NCBI GenBank assembly: GCA_002401775.2
Contig: NVUB02000123.1
Coordinates: forward strand, 1-56,347
Length of the DNA: 56,347 bases
Source of the DNA: Ectothiorhodospiraceae bacterium
Lineage (GTDB): Bacteria; Pseudomonadota; Gammaproteobacteria; SZUA-152
Direction of reading: 5' to 3'
Part shown: piece by piece, positions 1-9,160 of the stretch
Numbering within the stretch: the first letter of the stretch is position 1
Layout: the number at the start of each line of letters is the position of its first letter
Translations under genes and position numbers: made by a program
Notes under the pieces: generated by a model
Databases searched by the model: none
Seen by the model: only the letters and a program-made list of their open reading frames with translations
What the model was told of the DNA's origin: nothing

Positions 1-73
1 GGACGCTCAGCCCCCAGGAGGTTAAAAAATATCAAGAATAATATTCATTTTCCAGCATATAAAAATACACTGT

Positions 74-184
74 AATCAACAGGTTAGGGCTTAACTTACT
101 GGCATTGGGTCTGTCCCCTATTGCACTATTAAAACGTGGTCTGTCCCCTATTGCACTAAACGTGGTCTGTCCCCTATTGCACTA
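74..184. repeat. Dispersed 45-bp repeat ending in three tandem units
   Basis: Bases 74-118 match 47118-47162 at 40 of 45 positions (shared core TTAACTTACTGGCATTG) and end in GTCTGTCCCC. The terminal unit GGTCTGTCCCCTATTGCAC then recurs at 108, 138 and 164, separated by short variable spacers. Related ends with a different repeated unit occur near 47925 and 52713. GTCTGTCCCC-type repeats are common in gammaproteobacteria and are often seen near REP-associated transposases, but no transposase is present in this window. The array abuts a truncated cytochrome gene. Confidence 0.75.
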
Positions 185-198
185 TTGCAAAAACTCAG

Positions 199-423
199 AT
201 GAAAGAGTTGCATGCAGTATTGCCGCATGAGTTTATTGAGAAAGATAAGAGATTCCATTATTTGGCAGGCATGCTTGAGCATGCCGCAAAAAATAGAAAA
301 TTTGAGCTTATAAACTTTTATTTCTCCGAAATGAATGAGTCTTGTGTTGGCTGTCATATGGTTTTTGCCACTCACAAGTTTCCAGCATTAACCCAAAAGC
401 CTGCAAGTAAACATACGCATTAA
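199..423 (+). pseudogene. C-terminal remnant of a c-type cytochrome (cytochrome c-prime-like)
   Basis: The 74-residue reading frame has one haem-binding motif, CVGCH, at residues 49-53, close to the C-terminus and preceded by a helical segment. That placement is usual for cytochrome c-prime-like proteins, which are normally about twice this length. There is no signal peptide and no ribosome-binding site. Upstream the frame runs straight into the tandem repeat and meets a stop at 157-159, so the N-terminal half seems to have been replaced by the repeat. It is probably not a functional cytochrome because it cannot be exported for haem attachment. Family assignment is by motif position only. Confidence 0.5.
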
Positions 424-526
424 ACTTTTCAGTATCATGCGCTGGCTGCCGACGTTCGGAGGCTGATTCAAGAGTGGGTTCTGGATGGGCCAAGTTTCCC
501 GGTTATGTGGTTTTATTATGACGGTT

Positions 527-1297
527 TTAGGGGTTAACAAAATCAATCAGAGTTGTTATGTTTCGGCCAGAGGTTATTGGTCCGGCGTTTAAATTTTCAG
601 CGGGTGCGCCTAGTCTGTTTACCCAAACGGTTGGATAGCCAAACCAGCTTGCGCCAACGGCATCCCATGCGCCAAATGCAGCGAAAGCGATATTTTGTTT
701 TGGGAGCTTAAAGGCGTCTACACCCATCTGGTAGGCTCGGGGGTCTGGTTTGAATGCTTTTACATTATCGGTCGTAAGGTAAAATTCAAATGCGTCTTCA
801 ATGCCAGCATTTTTAGTGTTGGTGCGTAGCATTTCTTCGGTCAGGTTTGACAGGAATGCAATGCGGATTCCCTGTTCTTTAAATATTTTTAAGGCGTTGA
901 CGACATCCGGCCACGGTTTAAGTTGTAGCCATATGCCCATTAATTGGTCGCGGTTATCGGGACTGAGTTTTACTTTAAATTGGGTGGCAGTATAAGTAAG
1001 CGCATCTTCGATTATGGCGTAAAAATTTTTGTATCGCCCGCCATTGGTTCGCAACCAGGTATAAGCGAATATTTTCTTAAACCATGCTCTGCTAAAAGCC
1101 TGGCCTTGTTCAGGGTATAAGGTTTTTACCCGCCCAATAATGGGCCTGGGGTCAAATATCGGAAATCCATCAAAAGCGATGGCTTTGATGTCTGATTGAG
1201 CGGTTGTGGCCCATGCGGTGTTGAGTAGTGGGCTGGATAACGCGAGGCCTATTGTCGTGGATCGTGCCGATATTGCCAGAAATTGTCTACGATTCAT
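527..1297 (-). CDS. Tat-exported haloacid dehalogenase type II-like HAD hydrolase
   Basis: 256 residues from the ATG at 1297, chosen because it begins directly with a twin-arginine signal (NRRQFLAIS) and a hydrophobic stretch ending ATA-like at about residue 30. Upstream in-frame starts would bury the signal. After the signal come HAD motif I (AFDGFPIFD), motif II (FLSNLTEEML), the lysine motif (KAFKPDPRAY) and motif IV (FGAWDAVGASWFGY...WVNR). These are the L-2-haloacid dehalogenase-type signatures. Motif I is one residue shorter than the usual FDAYGTLFD form, so substrate and activity are uncertain. A periplasmic location is inferred from the Tat signal. It stands alone, with no operon partner. 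Confidence 0.75.
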   Translation of the reverse strand: MNRRQFLAISARSTTIGLALSSPLLNTAWATTAQSDIKAIAFDGFPIFDPRPIIGRVKTLYPEQGQAFSRAWFKKIFAYTWLRTNGGRYKNFYAIIEDALTYTATQFKVKLSPDNRDQLMGIWLQLKPWPDVVNALKIFKEQGIRIAFLSNLTEEMLRTNTKNAGIEDAFEFYLTTDNVKAFKPDPRAYQMGVDAFKLPKQNIAFAAFGAWDAVGASWFGYPTVWVNRLGAPAENLNAGPITSGRNITTLIDFVNP

Positions 1298-1579
1298 GTC
1301 GTGTACCCGGTTGGTGTGTGATGTCGTACCGATATGATGTCTTTTTTGAGGGTAAGTTCCAGTCACACCATATAAAGTTATAGTTTTAACGGAGTATGGA
1401 TTTCCGTAATCATGGCCTTAGAAAGTGTTGGTTTCACTATCAATAATTGTCAGCTTAAACGGCGAAAAAATCATTATTGTAAGGCATATTGTCGTTGAGT
1501 AATGAATACCTAACATTTTGAGTCGTATTCAATGGTAGGTAACCCAGAGTTGTATGGGGTGTAGGCTTTGTGTGTACCG

Positions 1580-3319
1580 TTACAACCCTGCTCGCAAGAG
1601 TTGTTTGGAAACGTCTTTGATGGCTTGGTGGTTATATGCGGGAATCATATCGGGCAGTTGGTTTACGGTGAAGCTGGGTATCGTGGCTTTAAGTTGTTCT
1701 GCTGCCCAATTGGCCTCTTCAAGGCGATTCAGTTTGCTGAGTGATGCGATAAGGTAAACATGTGCGGTTAATAGGTTTGTGTTTCGTTCTAATGCTTCCC
1801 GCAGTACCGATGCGGCCTGCTGATATTGCCCCATATAATAATATGCCTGTCCTAATACTGATGTATAGGGTGTCGGGTATTCCGGGTTTAATAGCATGGC
1901 CTTGCGTATTAGCGGCAGGCTTTTTTCGGGGGCGCCTTCATGAATTTTGCAGACGGCGAGAGTGAGGTAACTATCGGCATAGTTTGGGTCGAGGGCAATG
2001 GCATGTTGAGCGGATCGTGCAGCCTTGTCATATTCCCGGCGAAACAGGTGTACGTAGCCGAGTACCCAATGCGCCTGGGGTAATTCGTTGTCCAGTGACA
2101 CTCCGTGTCTGGCCAGTTCTAACGCTCGATATAAATGCTCTGTATCTGAGCTGCGCCAGCCATAACGGTGCTCAGTGGCATGGGTCATCGCCATTGCGCT
2201 GTAGGCGCGTGCGAATGTTGTATCTCGGTCGATAGCACGCTGATAATAGTCACGCGCGATTTGGTTGTCTTCCTGTGTACGGCGTGAATAGTGCACTTGA
2301 CCACGCAGGAAATCATCGTAAGCGGCAATACTGGTGGTCAGTTTTCTTGAAGCGCGTTTCTTTTCTTCTTCGGTCAGTTTTATGGCTAATGCGGCGACAA
2401 TATTAGCGGTAATGTCATCTTGCACTTCAAATACACTGCTTAGCTCTCGGTCATACTTTTCCGACCATAGGTAAATATCACTGATGGCATCGATGAGGTG
2501 GACGTTGACACGCAGTTTATTGCCGATGCGGCGAATGCTGCCTTCCAATATGTAGCGAACGCCTAGTGAGTCTGCAACTCGCTGAGTGTCTAGGGGTTTG
2601 CTGTCATATCTTTTCGCGGAATTCGGCGAGATTACAAATAAACCAGAGAGTTTGGAGAGTGCGGTTGTTATATCGACGGTAACGCCATCACTGAAGTAGT
2701 TCTGTTCAGTTTTCTTGCTGAGGTTGGTGAATGGCAGAACGACGATTGACGGGCGGTTATCGGTAAGTGAAGTAGGGCGGGTATTGCCTGTGGGTTGAAA
2801 ATAGTCCTGTGTGCTGACAAGTATCAGTATAAGAATAACGGTGCCGATGCTCGCCAGTAAAAACTGTCTGGGAGATGCCAGCACGGAGACGTTTTCCAGG
2901 GAGGATACCGGAGAGGCGTCTATCGAGATTTCTTGTTTTTGATCTTTTTCTTCTTTTTCTCCTTTTTCTCCTTTTTTTGGGACTTGGGCTTGGGCTATGG
3001 GAGTCACTGAAGCAACAAATCGATAGCCTTTTTTAGCAATGGTTTCGATGTACGTGGGTTTGCGAGGGTCGTCATTGAGCGCTTTACGCAGTTTGGCGAT
3101 CGCCCCGGTGAGGGCGTCATAGCCGACGACAGTATCTCCCCAGATTGCAGATTCGAGTTGTTCTCGTGTCACCAGCTCACCTTGATGCTGGGCAAAATAG
3201 ACCAATACCGCCATTACTTTAGATTCAAGTTTGACCTCGGTTTCACCCATTTGGAGTCGATTTGAGTGCGAATCCACTCGCCATTCATTCACATAAAACG
3301 CTGATAAAGCCTTTTTCAC
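1580..3319 (-). CDS. CadC/ToxR-type membrane transcriptional regulator with TolB-like and TPR domains
   Basis: 579 residues. Residues 1-105 form an OmpR/PhoB-type winged helix ending with the characteristic IAKKGYRFVA. A charged Lys/Glu linker (about 113-130) is followed by a single membrane helix (about 153-169). Then comes a TolB-like domain, as in adenylate-cyclase-associated regulators (SIVVLPFTNLS..., about 190-330), and TPR-like helices to the end. The start is a GTG with AGGA nine bases upstream. The protein would sense something at or outside the inner membrane and bind DNA in the cytoplasm. It diverges from the hydrolase operon at 3466 across 146 bases, so those genes are its most likely target; this is inference from position. 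Confidence 0.85.
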   Translation of the reverse strand: MKKALSAFYVNEWRVDSHSNRLQMGETEVKLESKVMAVLVYFAQHQGELVTREQLESAIWGDTVVGYDALTGAIAKLRKALNDDPRKPTYIETIAKKGYRFVASVTPIAQAQVPKKGEKGEKEEKDQKQEISIDASPVSSLENVSVLASPRQFLLASIGTVILILILVSTQDYFQPTGNTRPTSLTDNRPSIVVLPFTNLSKKTEQNYFSDGVTVDITTALSKLSGLFVISPNSAKRYDSKPLDTQRVADSLGVRYILEGSIRRIGNKLRVNVHLIDAISDIYLWSEKYDRELSSVFEVQDDITANIVAALAIKLTEEEKKRASRKLTTSIAAYDDFLRGQVHYSRRTQEDNQIARDYYQRAIDRDTTFARAYSAMAMTHATEHRYGWRSSDTEHLYRALELARHGVSLDNELPQAHWVLGYVHLFRREYDKAARSAQHAIALDPNYADSYLTLAVCKIHEGAPEKSLPLIRKAMLLNPEYPTPYTSVLGQAYYYMGQYQQAASVLREALERNTNLLTAHVYLIASLSKLNRLEEANWAAEQLKATIPSFTVNQLPDMIPAYNHQAIKDVSKQLLRAGL

Positions 3320-3465
3320 CCGTATTATTCCTAGAGTTAACTTGTTGAATATTATTAATTAATTGTTTCACCAGAAAAACATCATGACTTGGACATATGT
3401 TTTTGAAGGTTTATATGTAGGTTAAACGCACTTAATAAAGCACGACACCATAATGAGGATGCGTT

Positions 3466-4374
3466 TTGAATACATTTTATAGGTACCGATATTTTTGTGC
3501 TTGTTTGATTTGCTTGGTGGCGGTAACAGGTGAGGCGAAGGAAATCACTCTACAACACAAGGGGATTACGCTCAATGCCGAACTGGACATCATCGAAGGT
3601 AAGGAAAGGGCGGAGAATATTATTCTAATTACTCACGGTGCACTGGCGCATCGCGATATGGAAACACTGATCCATTTTCGGGAGTTATTGAAGAAATTTG
3701 GTTACAGCACCCTGTCTATAAACCTCAGTCTGGGAATAGAAAACCGGCATGGCATGTTTGACTGTGAAAAGAAGCACCAGCACAGAAACGATGATGCTAT
3801 TGAAGAAATCGATGCGTGGGTTCATTGGCTGAAAGCCGAAGGAACTATCAATATCACATTGCTGGGCCACTCACGAGGCGGCACACAAACTGCGCTCTAT
3901 GTCAGTGAGCGCGACAGCGTATTGATTTCCTCCATTGTCTTATTGGCGCCAGCGACCGCTGAAAATACTAGCGCAGTTACCTATATAAAACGTTACAAAA
4001 AACCTTTAGCGCCGGTTTTGAATAAAGCGAAGCAGTTGGTGAAAGCCGGAAATGGGCATCATTCATTAGGTAAGGTGAATCTGATGAGATGCCGAGATAC
4101 TGAAATAACGGCAGAGTCCTTTGTGTCTTACTATGCGGCCCCATTTCGAGTGGATTCCCCTGGGTTGCTGCGGAAGGTTAAAAAACCTGTGTTGGTGATC
4201 GTTGCGGGTAATGACGGGATCGTTATTGGCCTGGACAAGAAAGTGGCCAATCTTATTGATGGTAAAAAATTTCAGGTCTCTGTGATTGATGATGCAGACC
4301 ATTTATTCCGCGACCTGTATGTCGACGATGCTGTCGATGTCATTCATGAATTTCTCAGTAACCAGCGTTTCTAA
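3466..4374 (+). CDS. Secreted alpha/beta hydrolase
   Basis: 302 residues with an N-terminal signal peptide (hydrophobic segment cut near residue 24). The nucleophile elbow GHSRGG places the catalytic serine at about 136. The oxyanion-type HG lies in ITHGALAHR, a likely acid in AGNDGIV and the catalytic histidine in DADHLF near residue 278. The start is TTG, supported by GAGGA six bases upstream; the nearby ATG codons are out of frame. It is the first gene of a likely three-gene group with the HbpS-like and metallo-hydrolase genes, transcribed away from the CadC-type regulator. Substrate unknown; it could be an esterase or lactonase. Confidence 0.75.
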   Translation: MNTFYRYRYFCACLICLVAVTGEAKEITLQHKGITLNAELDIIEGKERAENIILITHGALAHRDMETLIHFRELLKKFGYSTLSINLSLGIENRHGMFDCEKKHQHRNDDAIEEIDAWVHWLKAEGTINITLLGHSRGGTQTALYVSERDSVLISSIVLLAPATAENTSAVTYIKRYKKPLAPVLNKAKQLVKAGNGHHSLGKVNLMRCRDTEITAESFVSYYAAPFRVDSPGLLRKVKKPVLVIVAGNDGIVIGLDKKVANLIDGKKFQVSVIDDADHLFRDLYVDDAVDVIHEFLSNQRF

Positions 4375-4398
4375 GCAATTAATCGTGGAGAGGTAAAT

Positions 4399-4923
4399 AT
4401 GAAAAATGTAATTATTTCATGGGTATTAATCTTTACCTGTGGTGGTGCATACGCAGGACAGGCTGAGACAGATAAATTTTATACATTTCGTACTCTGTCA
4501 TTTGAAATGGCATCCAAGGTTGCACATGCAGCGCTCTATGGTTGTCGGGAACAAGGATATTCTGTCGCCGTTGCTGTGGTTGATCGAGGAGGTAATTTAC
4601 AAGTTCTGTTACGAGACTGGTTGGCAGGCCCTCATACCCCGGAAACCGCCAGGCGAAAAGCCTGGACTGCAAACAGCTTTCATCAATCGACAGCAGAGCT
4701 TGCTGATTTTCTCCAAAAGGGGCTGATACCGAGCCAGGTTCAGCATAACCCTGGCGCGTTGCTCACGGGAGGTGGTGTGATGATTCGATCCGAAGGAGAG
4801 CTACTGGGTGCTGTTGGTGTAGCGGGTGCGCCACCGGGACAGTCAGAGCGAGACAGTATAGATGGTGCTTGCGCGCAAATCGGCATTGATAAAATTCAGG
4901 AAGATCTTGATTTTGGCGGGTGA
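4399..4923 (+). CDS. GlcG/HbpS family protein (DUF336), exported
   Basis: 174 residues. A signal peptide ends near residue 20 (CGGAYAG). The rest is the GlcG/HbpS fold: VAVAVVDRGGNLQVLLR, then TARRKAWTA, then GGGVMIR and GAVGVAGA, the standard order in this family. HbpS is a haem-binding extracellular protein in Streptomyces, whereas GlcG-type members accompany many redox operons, so haem binding is possible but not shown here. It sits 24 bases after the hydrolase with GGAGAGG before the ATG, so it is almost certainly co-transcribed. Confidence 0.8.
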   Translation: MKNVIISWVLIFTCGGAYAGQAETDKFYTFRTLSFEMASKVAHAALYGCREQGYSVAVAVVDRGGNLQVLLRDWLAGPHTPETARRKAWTANSFHQSTAELADFLQKGLIPSQVQHNPGALLTGGGVMIRSEGELLGAVGVAGAPPGQSERDSIDGACAQIGIDKIQEDLDFGG

Positions 4924-4961
4924 TAAACCAATTTTAAATAATAATGACGATAGGGGAAAAT

Positions 4962-5992
4962 ATGAAATCGCTTTTAAAACGATATTTGGTGTTAGTGGTT
5001 ACATTATTAATAGCACCGTTGAATTATGCGAGTGAAAAGAAACGTGATTTAGCGATCAATAATGTGAGTGGCGATCTGTCTGTCATGGTCCTCGGTTCTG
5101 GAGGTGCTATCGCCACAAAGAAAGGGCGAGCATCCTCAGGTTATTTGATTTTTACTGACGGTAAACCTCGAATTTTAATGGATGTTGGTGGTGGTACTTT
5201 GCCCGTATTGCTGAAAGTGGTGTCAGTTTGAAAGATCTCGATGTTATTTTACTGAGCCATTTGCATATCGATCATACCGCAGATATGTCTGCGGTATTTA
5301 AGACGATATACCTGCACAACTTTGCGGCGAAGACTAAACGCTCTGCAACAAAATTACCGATAAAAGTCTTTGGCCCTGCCAAGCTAACCGCGGGTGGTGC
5401 TTATGATAGTACGGGCACTTATGTGGATGGGCACTATCATGAACAGCGTGGTTTAGAACGATATATTTATGGGTTTGCGAGGGCGATTAAGGCTGGTGAA
5501 TTTGCGTATACAACAACTGACATACCCGCTAATAAGTTCAAAATGGTATCAGGGGTTAAAAGTCCTGTTGATATTACCACCATTATTCAAACTCGCGATG
5601 GCTTGACTGTAAAGGCTATCGGTGTCGATCATGGTCCAGTCCCCAGTGTTGCGTATCGAATTGAATACAAGGGCAAATCAATCGTCTATTCCGGTGACAC
5701 AACGTCTAAAATGGACAACATGATTCGCCTTTCTGATAAGGCAGATATTCTGATTTATGATACGGCCCTAACGGATGATTTGCCGCCTGCTGGGTCAGTA
5801 TTCAGAAAGTTTCATACCTCCCCCTCTCGTATGGGTGAGATTGCACAAAAAGCAAAAGCTAAAAAATTAATTTTTTCACATATTTCGCCTATTACAGAAA
5901 AACACCTTGATGAGGTGAAAAAGGCGGTAATCAAGAAAGGCTACACTGGCAGTGTAATTACCGCGAAAGATTTAGCCGTCTACAATATGTAG
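4962..5992 (+). pseudogene. Exported metallo-beta-lactamase-fold hydrolase, split by a one-base frameshift
   Basis: Two reading frames together make one MBL-fold protein. The first (ATG at 4962, AGGGG five bases upstream, signal peptide MKSLLKRYLVLVVTLLIA) covers the N-terminal strands (VMVLGSGGA...) and stops at 5231. The second contains the metal motif HLHIDHTAD, the GDT of the fourth strand (YSGDTT) and the last histidine in IFSHIS. In the +1 frame the bases from about 5203 read RIAESGVSLKDLDV, continuing the fold, so one base is missing near 5197-5201, probably a T in the run ACTTTGCC. This is either a real mutation or a homopolymer sequencing error. Restored, it would be an arylsulfatase/ribonuclease Z-like periplasmic hydrolase. 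Confidence 0.8.
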
Positions 5993-6421
5993 TAACACCG
6001 CTGCCGATAATTCTGGATATGTTCATATATTAAACAAGTGGGCGTAAGGGATTCCCGCTTTAATTAGAGGGTAATGAAGAGTGTTTCGATGGTGTGGCAT
6101 TTTTTATGTTGACGTTCAAACTCATTGAGTTATCGAGTTTTGTTGACTGCTGCCATTCTTTGTAAGGAAGTTTTGATGGCCGGATAAATAGTTTCGCCAC
6201 GCTTCGGGAGGGCTGAAGTTTTCTGAAAGTGTATTCAATATATACTAATGCTTCACAGGATGGTTTTCCTATCTCTCTTGATTTTGACGGTTCATTTGAT
6301 GAGTACCACTTTAACGTGCGAAGATAATAGCAGTCATTGTTATGGATTAAACAATGTAATCCATTTTCAATTTTTCTGTAAGCGCTGGTTAAGGGTGGTA
6401 AATTTATGGAGTCAGGTCGCG
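5993..6421. other. Intergenic region with a weak hairpin
   Basis: There is an imperfect hairpin AAGTGGG/CCCGCTT at 6036-6060 just after the metallo-hydrolase gene, but without a T-run, so it is a poor terminator. The in-frame extension of the next gene from 6248 encodes a hydrophobic stretch with no ribosome-binding site, and I treat it as leader DNA. Nothing else recognisable. Confidence 0.4.
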
Positions 6422-7192
6422 ATGAACGTCACTGCTAAACACTATAGGAAAATACTCAGTATTATTGAGCGTATACACGATCACACTGTTGAATCGGAAA
6501 TGCGCGCTGACATCGCGGAACCTTTATTGGATTTGCTTGAAGCGGATTATTACGCGTCATTCTGTTGGGACACGCAGTCACAGTTTTACGGAAAAGGCGT
6601 CTACTTAAATATGGATGATGGCAATATTGAGAAATATTGCGATTATTATCAATTTAGAGACCCTATTACTTATCAACTTTCTTTGAGGAAAAATGCTACT
6701 GCAGTGAGTGAAAAAACACCGCACCGAGAGCTGAGAAAAACGGAGTTTTTCAATGATTTTCTCTTAGCTGACGGCTTGTACTACGGTGTGAATTTGCACC
6801 TGTATAGCTACGAGGAGAATATTGGGGACTTTCGTATTTGGCGAAAGAAAGGCAAGGATGATTTTGATAAATCGGCTTGTACTATGCTGGATTTACTGAA
6901 ACCACACATGATACAAGCGGTAAAAAATATTCGTAAATACCGACAGAGTGATGACGTAGATCTGAATTACTCTATGGATGAGCAATGCGTCTATTTAAAA
7001 CAGAATTACAAGTTAACGGATAGAGAAATACACGTAGCACGATTGTTGTTGAAAGGTGAGAGAGATGATTGTATTTCTCAAATGCTTAATATCGAAATTA
7101 CAACAGTGCGAACACATATAAAAAATATCTTCTACAAAACAGAGATTAACAGCCGCAATAAATTACAAGTCATGCTTAATCAAGAATTGTAG
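6422..7192 (+). CDS. LuxR-family transcriptional regulator
   Basis: 256 residues from the ATG at 6422, with GGAG ten bases upstream. This gives the usual length for a LuxR-type regulator. The C-terminal 60 residues are a GerE/LuxR helix-turn-helix: LTDREIHVARLLLKG, then ITTVRTHIKNIFYKT. The N-terminal 180 residues show no recognised ligand-domain signature, and I see no convincing autoinducer-domain motif. A longer form from 6248 would add a membrane-like segment but lacks a ribosome-binding site. It converges on the amine oxidase gene. Whether it regulates that gene is unknown. Confidence 0.75.
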   Translation: MNVTAKHYRKILSIIERIHDHTVESEMRADIAEPLLDLLEADYYASFCWDTQSQFYGKGVYLNMDDGNIEKYCDYYQFRDPITYQLSLRKNATAVSEKTPHRELRKTEFFNDFLLADGLYYGVNLHLYSYEENIGDFRIWRKKGKDDFDKSACTMLDLLKPHMIQAVKNIRKYRQSDDVDLNYSMDEQCVYLKQNYKLTDREIHVARLLLKGERDDCISQMLNIEITTVRTHIKNIFYKTEINSRNKLQVMLNQEL

Positions 7193-7384
7193 TTAAATGC
7201 CGTGGGTTTCTGGGTAATTAACGGGTTATTCAACGTTGCCATTTAAGTGGCTACTTAAGGTTTACTGCGTGTAATTATTGGTTTCATCTGCTGATTGTAA
7301 TCACTGATTTCCGTAAAGGCATCTTCTCTTTGTTTCTTTTTTCTTTCTTTTTGTAGCTCAGTGTCTTTACGAATATCTCAATAG

Positions 7385-7413
7385 GGCCATATACGCACTA
7401 TGCGTATATGGCC
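7385..7413. terminator. Perfect 13-bp hairpin between convergent genes
   Basis: GGCCATATACGCA at 7385-7397 pairs perfectly with 7401-7413 around a 3-base loop. It lies between the convergent LuxR-type and amine oxidase genes. Neither side has a clear T-run, so a bidirectional terminator or mRNA-end stabiliser is inferred only from position and stem strength. Confidence 0.5.
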
Positions 7414-7432
7414 GCCATCAACGGCTCAGCCG

Positions 7433-9160
7433 TTAGCGATAATCATATTGATCTGCCTGTGTGGCTTGAGTCATCGGATTATCATTGAACAAGCTTTCAG
7501 GGCAAAATTGATTCAGCACTGCTGCGGCTGCATTCATGCCAGTCTGTAGTGCGCCTTCGATCCAGCCTCCGGACCAGGAAATGCTATCGCCTGCGAGGTA
7601 AACACCATTTCTACTCTGTGTAAACTGGTAATACAGGCTTTGATTGTAGAAATCCTGGCCGGGGTAATTGAGCTTAAATGCGCCGTAAAAATTGGCTTGA
7701 TCTTGCCAGTCAATTAGTTTGGTATGTTCTCGTATCACCTCATCATTGAGAATGTCGGTAAAGTCTGAAACAAATGGCTTTAGAGAATCAATTAGCAAGT
7801 TTAGCCTTTCATTCGGGTCTTTAATGGCAATATATTTCGTTGAATCATCACCCCAGGTATAACTCATCAGAATTACACCGTGATCGGTGTCGGGATAATC
7901 AAGGCAATAAAGGCCTTTGACCAAACCATCTGTCTGTATGTTTTCTGGTATATTTTGATGTTTTTTATCTTTCCAAAACTTAGTTCGGGTTAATACAAAC
8001 AGTTTGGATGAATTCATCAGGTGTAGTTGTCGTACCCCTGTATTGCAATCTGTATCTAATATTGGCTCATGATAGTCTTCAGTGGGGGGGAGTGTGATGC
8101 CCATGTCAACTTGCATAGAACGTGTGGTGGTGGCCACAATAACAGCGTCATACGCCAGAGTATCGCGATAGTTGACTTCAACTTTTACTTCACGACGAGA
8201 ATCTCTTATTTCCGTTTCAATTTTGGTGATTTTGCAATCGTATTTTATTCGGTCTTTAACGAGTCCAAACCCCGTTTCCGTTGTGGCGAATCCATCTACT
8301 AGGCGATCAAGCCCGCAGGCATAAAAACGCTGATCAGTTTCTAAACCATTAACAATTAATCGAACGATCTCAGCAAAGTTAACTTGATACAGTGGGCCAA
8401 ACCCACCAGAACCTAATCCCAAAGCACCGAACAGGGAGAACTCCTTCTCACCCCAGGGGTTTTCCAGGCCGTATTTTTTGTAATTATCGACAAACAGATG
8501 TACTAACCCTTCGTAAAAACTGATGTTACTGTAGGACACTGTGTTTTCACTATTTCCGGACTTGATTAATAATTGCCACTGCTTAAGCGCTGTTTCAAAG
8601 CTGGGTTTCGTCCCCTCTTTTAACAGGTTTATTAAAGGATCAAGGGTGGTTACAAAACTGTCCCAGCTTTCACTGATGGCTGTGAATATTGAGGGTGGGG
8701 GCTGATTCGCCTCCCACGGATATTTTTCTCCATCAAAAATAATATCGGTCATTACTTTTCCGGGATCGGGAAATTCACTCGGGTGCATGTCGAATACATC
8801 CGCATAGAAATTAAATATTTTTTCGGAAGGTGGGACTCGCATTGCACCCATTTCAAATAGTGCAGCTTCGCTTTCTATTGGTTGGTAGGAGTATACGCGG
8901 CCACCGTACTGATCTTCAGATTCGAATACATCCACTTCTACGCCCGTTTGCATTAATTGATAGGCGGCGAGTAACCCGGCTGGGCCAGCGCCGACGATGG
9001 CAACCTTTTTTTGTTGGAGTCCAGGCATTGGTTGGCCAATCTTGCCGCCATTTTCTTTAAGATAGTGTTCATGGTCGTACAAGATATCGATAAATGAGGC
9101 TTGAACTTCAGTCGAGCTTACTGCAGGTTTATTGGTGGATGGTTTCGAAAAAAATGTCAT
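7433..9160 (-). CDS. FAD-dependent amine/L-amino-acid oxidase family protein
   Basis: 575 residues from the ATG at 9160, chosen because GAGG lies seven bases upstream; the frame stays open to 9250 without such support. A Rossmann FAD motif (VAIVGAGPAGLLAAYQL) is followed by FESEDQYGGRVYSY and GAMRVP, which are typical of flavin monoamine/L-amino-acid oxidases. The C-terminal FAD motif is YLAGDSISWSGGWIEGALQ. No signal peptide is seen, so it is likely cytoplasmic. The family oxidises amino acids or amines, releasing ammonia and peroxide. The substrate cannot be read from the sequence. Members of this group include L-lysine and tryptophan oxidases. Confidence 0.8.
   Translation of the reverse strand: MTFFSKPSTNKPAVSSTEVQASFIDILYDHEHYLKENGGKIGQPMPGLQQKKVAIVGAGPAGLLAAYQLMQTGVEVDVFESEDQYGGRVYSYQPIESEAALFEMGAMRVPPSEKIFNFYADVFDMHPSEFPDPGKVMTDIIFDGEKYPWEANQPPPSIFTAISESWDSFVTTLDPLINLLKEGTKPSFETALKQWQLLIKSGNSENTVSYSNISFYEGLVHLFVDNYKKYGLENPWGEKEFSLFGALGLGSGGFGPLYQVNFAEIVRLIVNGLETDQRFYACGLDRLVDGFATTETGFGLVKDRIKYDCKITKIETEIRDSRREVKVEVNYRDTLAYDAVIVATTTRSMQVDMGITLPPTEDYHEPILDTDCNTGVRQLHLMNSSKLFVLTRTKFWKDKKHQNIPENIQTDGLVKGLYCLDYPDTDHGVILMSYTWGDDSTKYIAIKDPNERLNLLIDSLKPFVSDFTDILNDEVIREHTKLIDWQDQANFYGAFKLNYPGQDFYNQSLYYQFTQSRNGVYLAGDSISWSGGWIEGALQTGMNAAAAVLNQFCPESLFNDNPMTQATQADQYDYR

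Noticed and set aside
108-184. Possible CRISPR array at the window start
   Set aside because: Three 21-base units with spacers of only 9 and 5 bases; no cas genes. The units belong to a dispersed repeat.
6248-6421. N-terminal extension of the LuxR-type regulator with a membrane-like segment
   Set aside because: No ribosome-binding site at 6248, and the shorter form has the usual family length.
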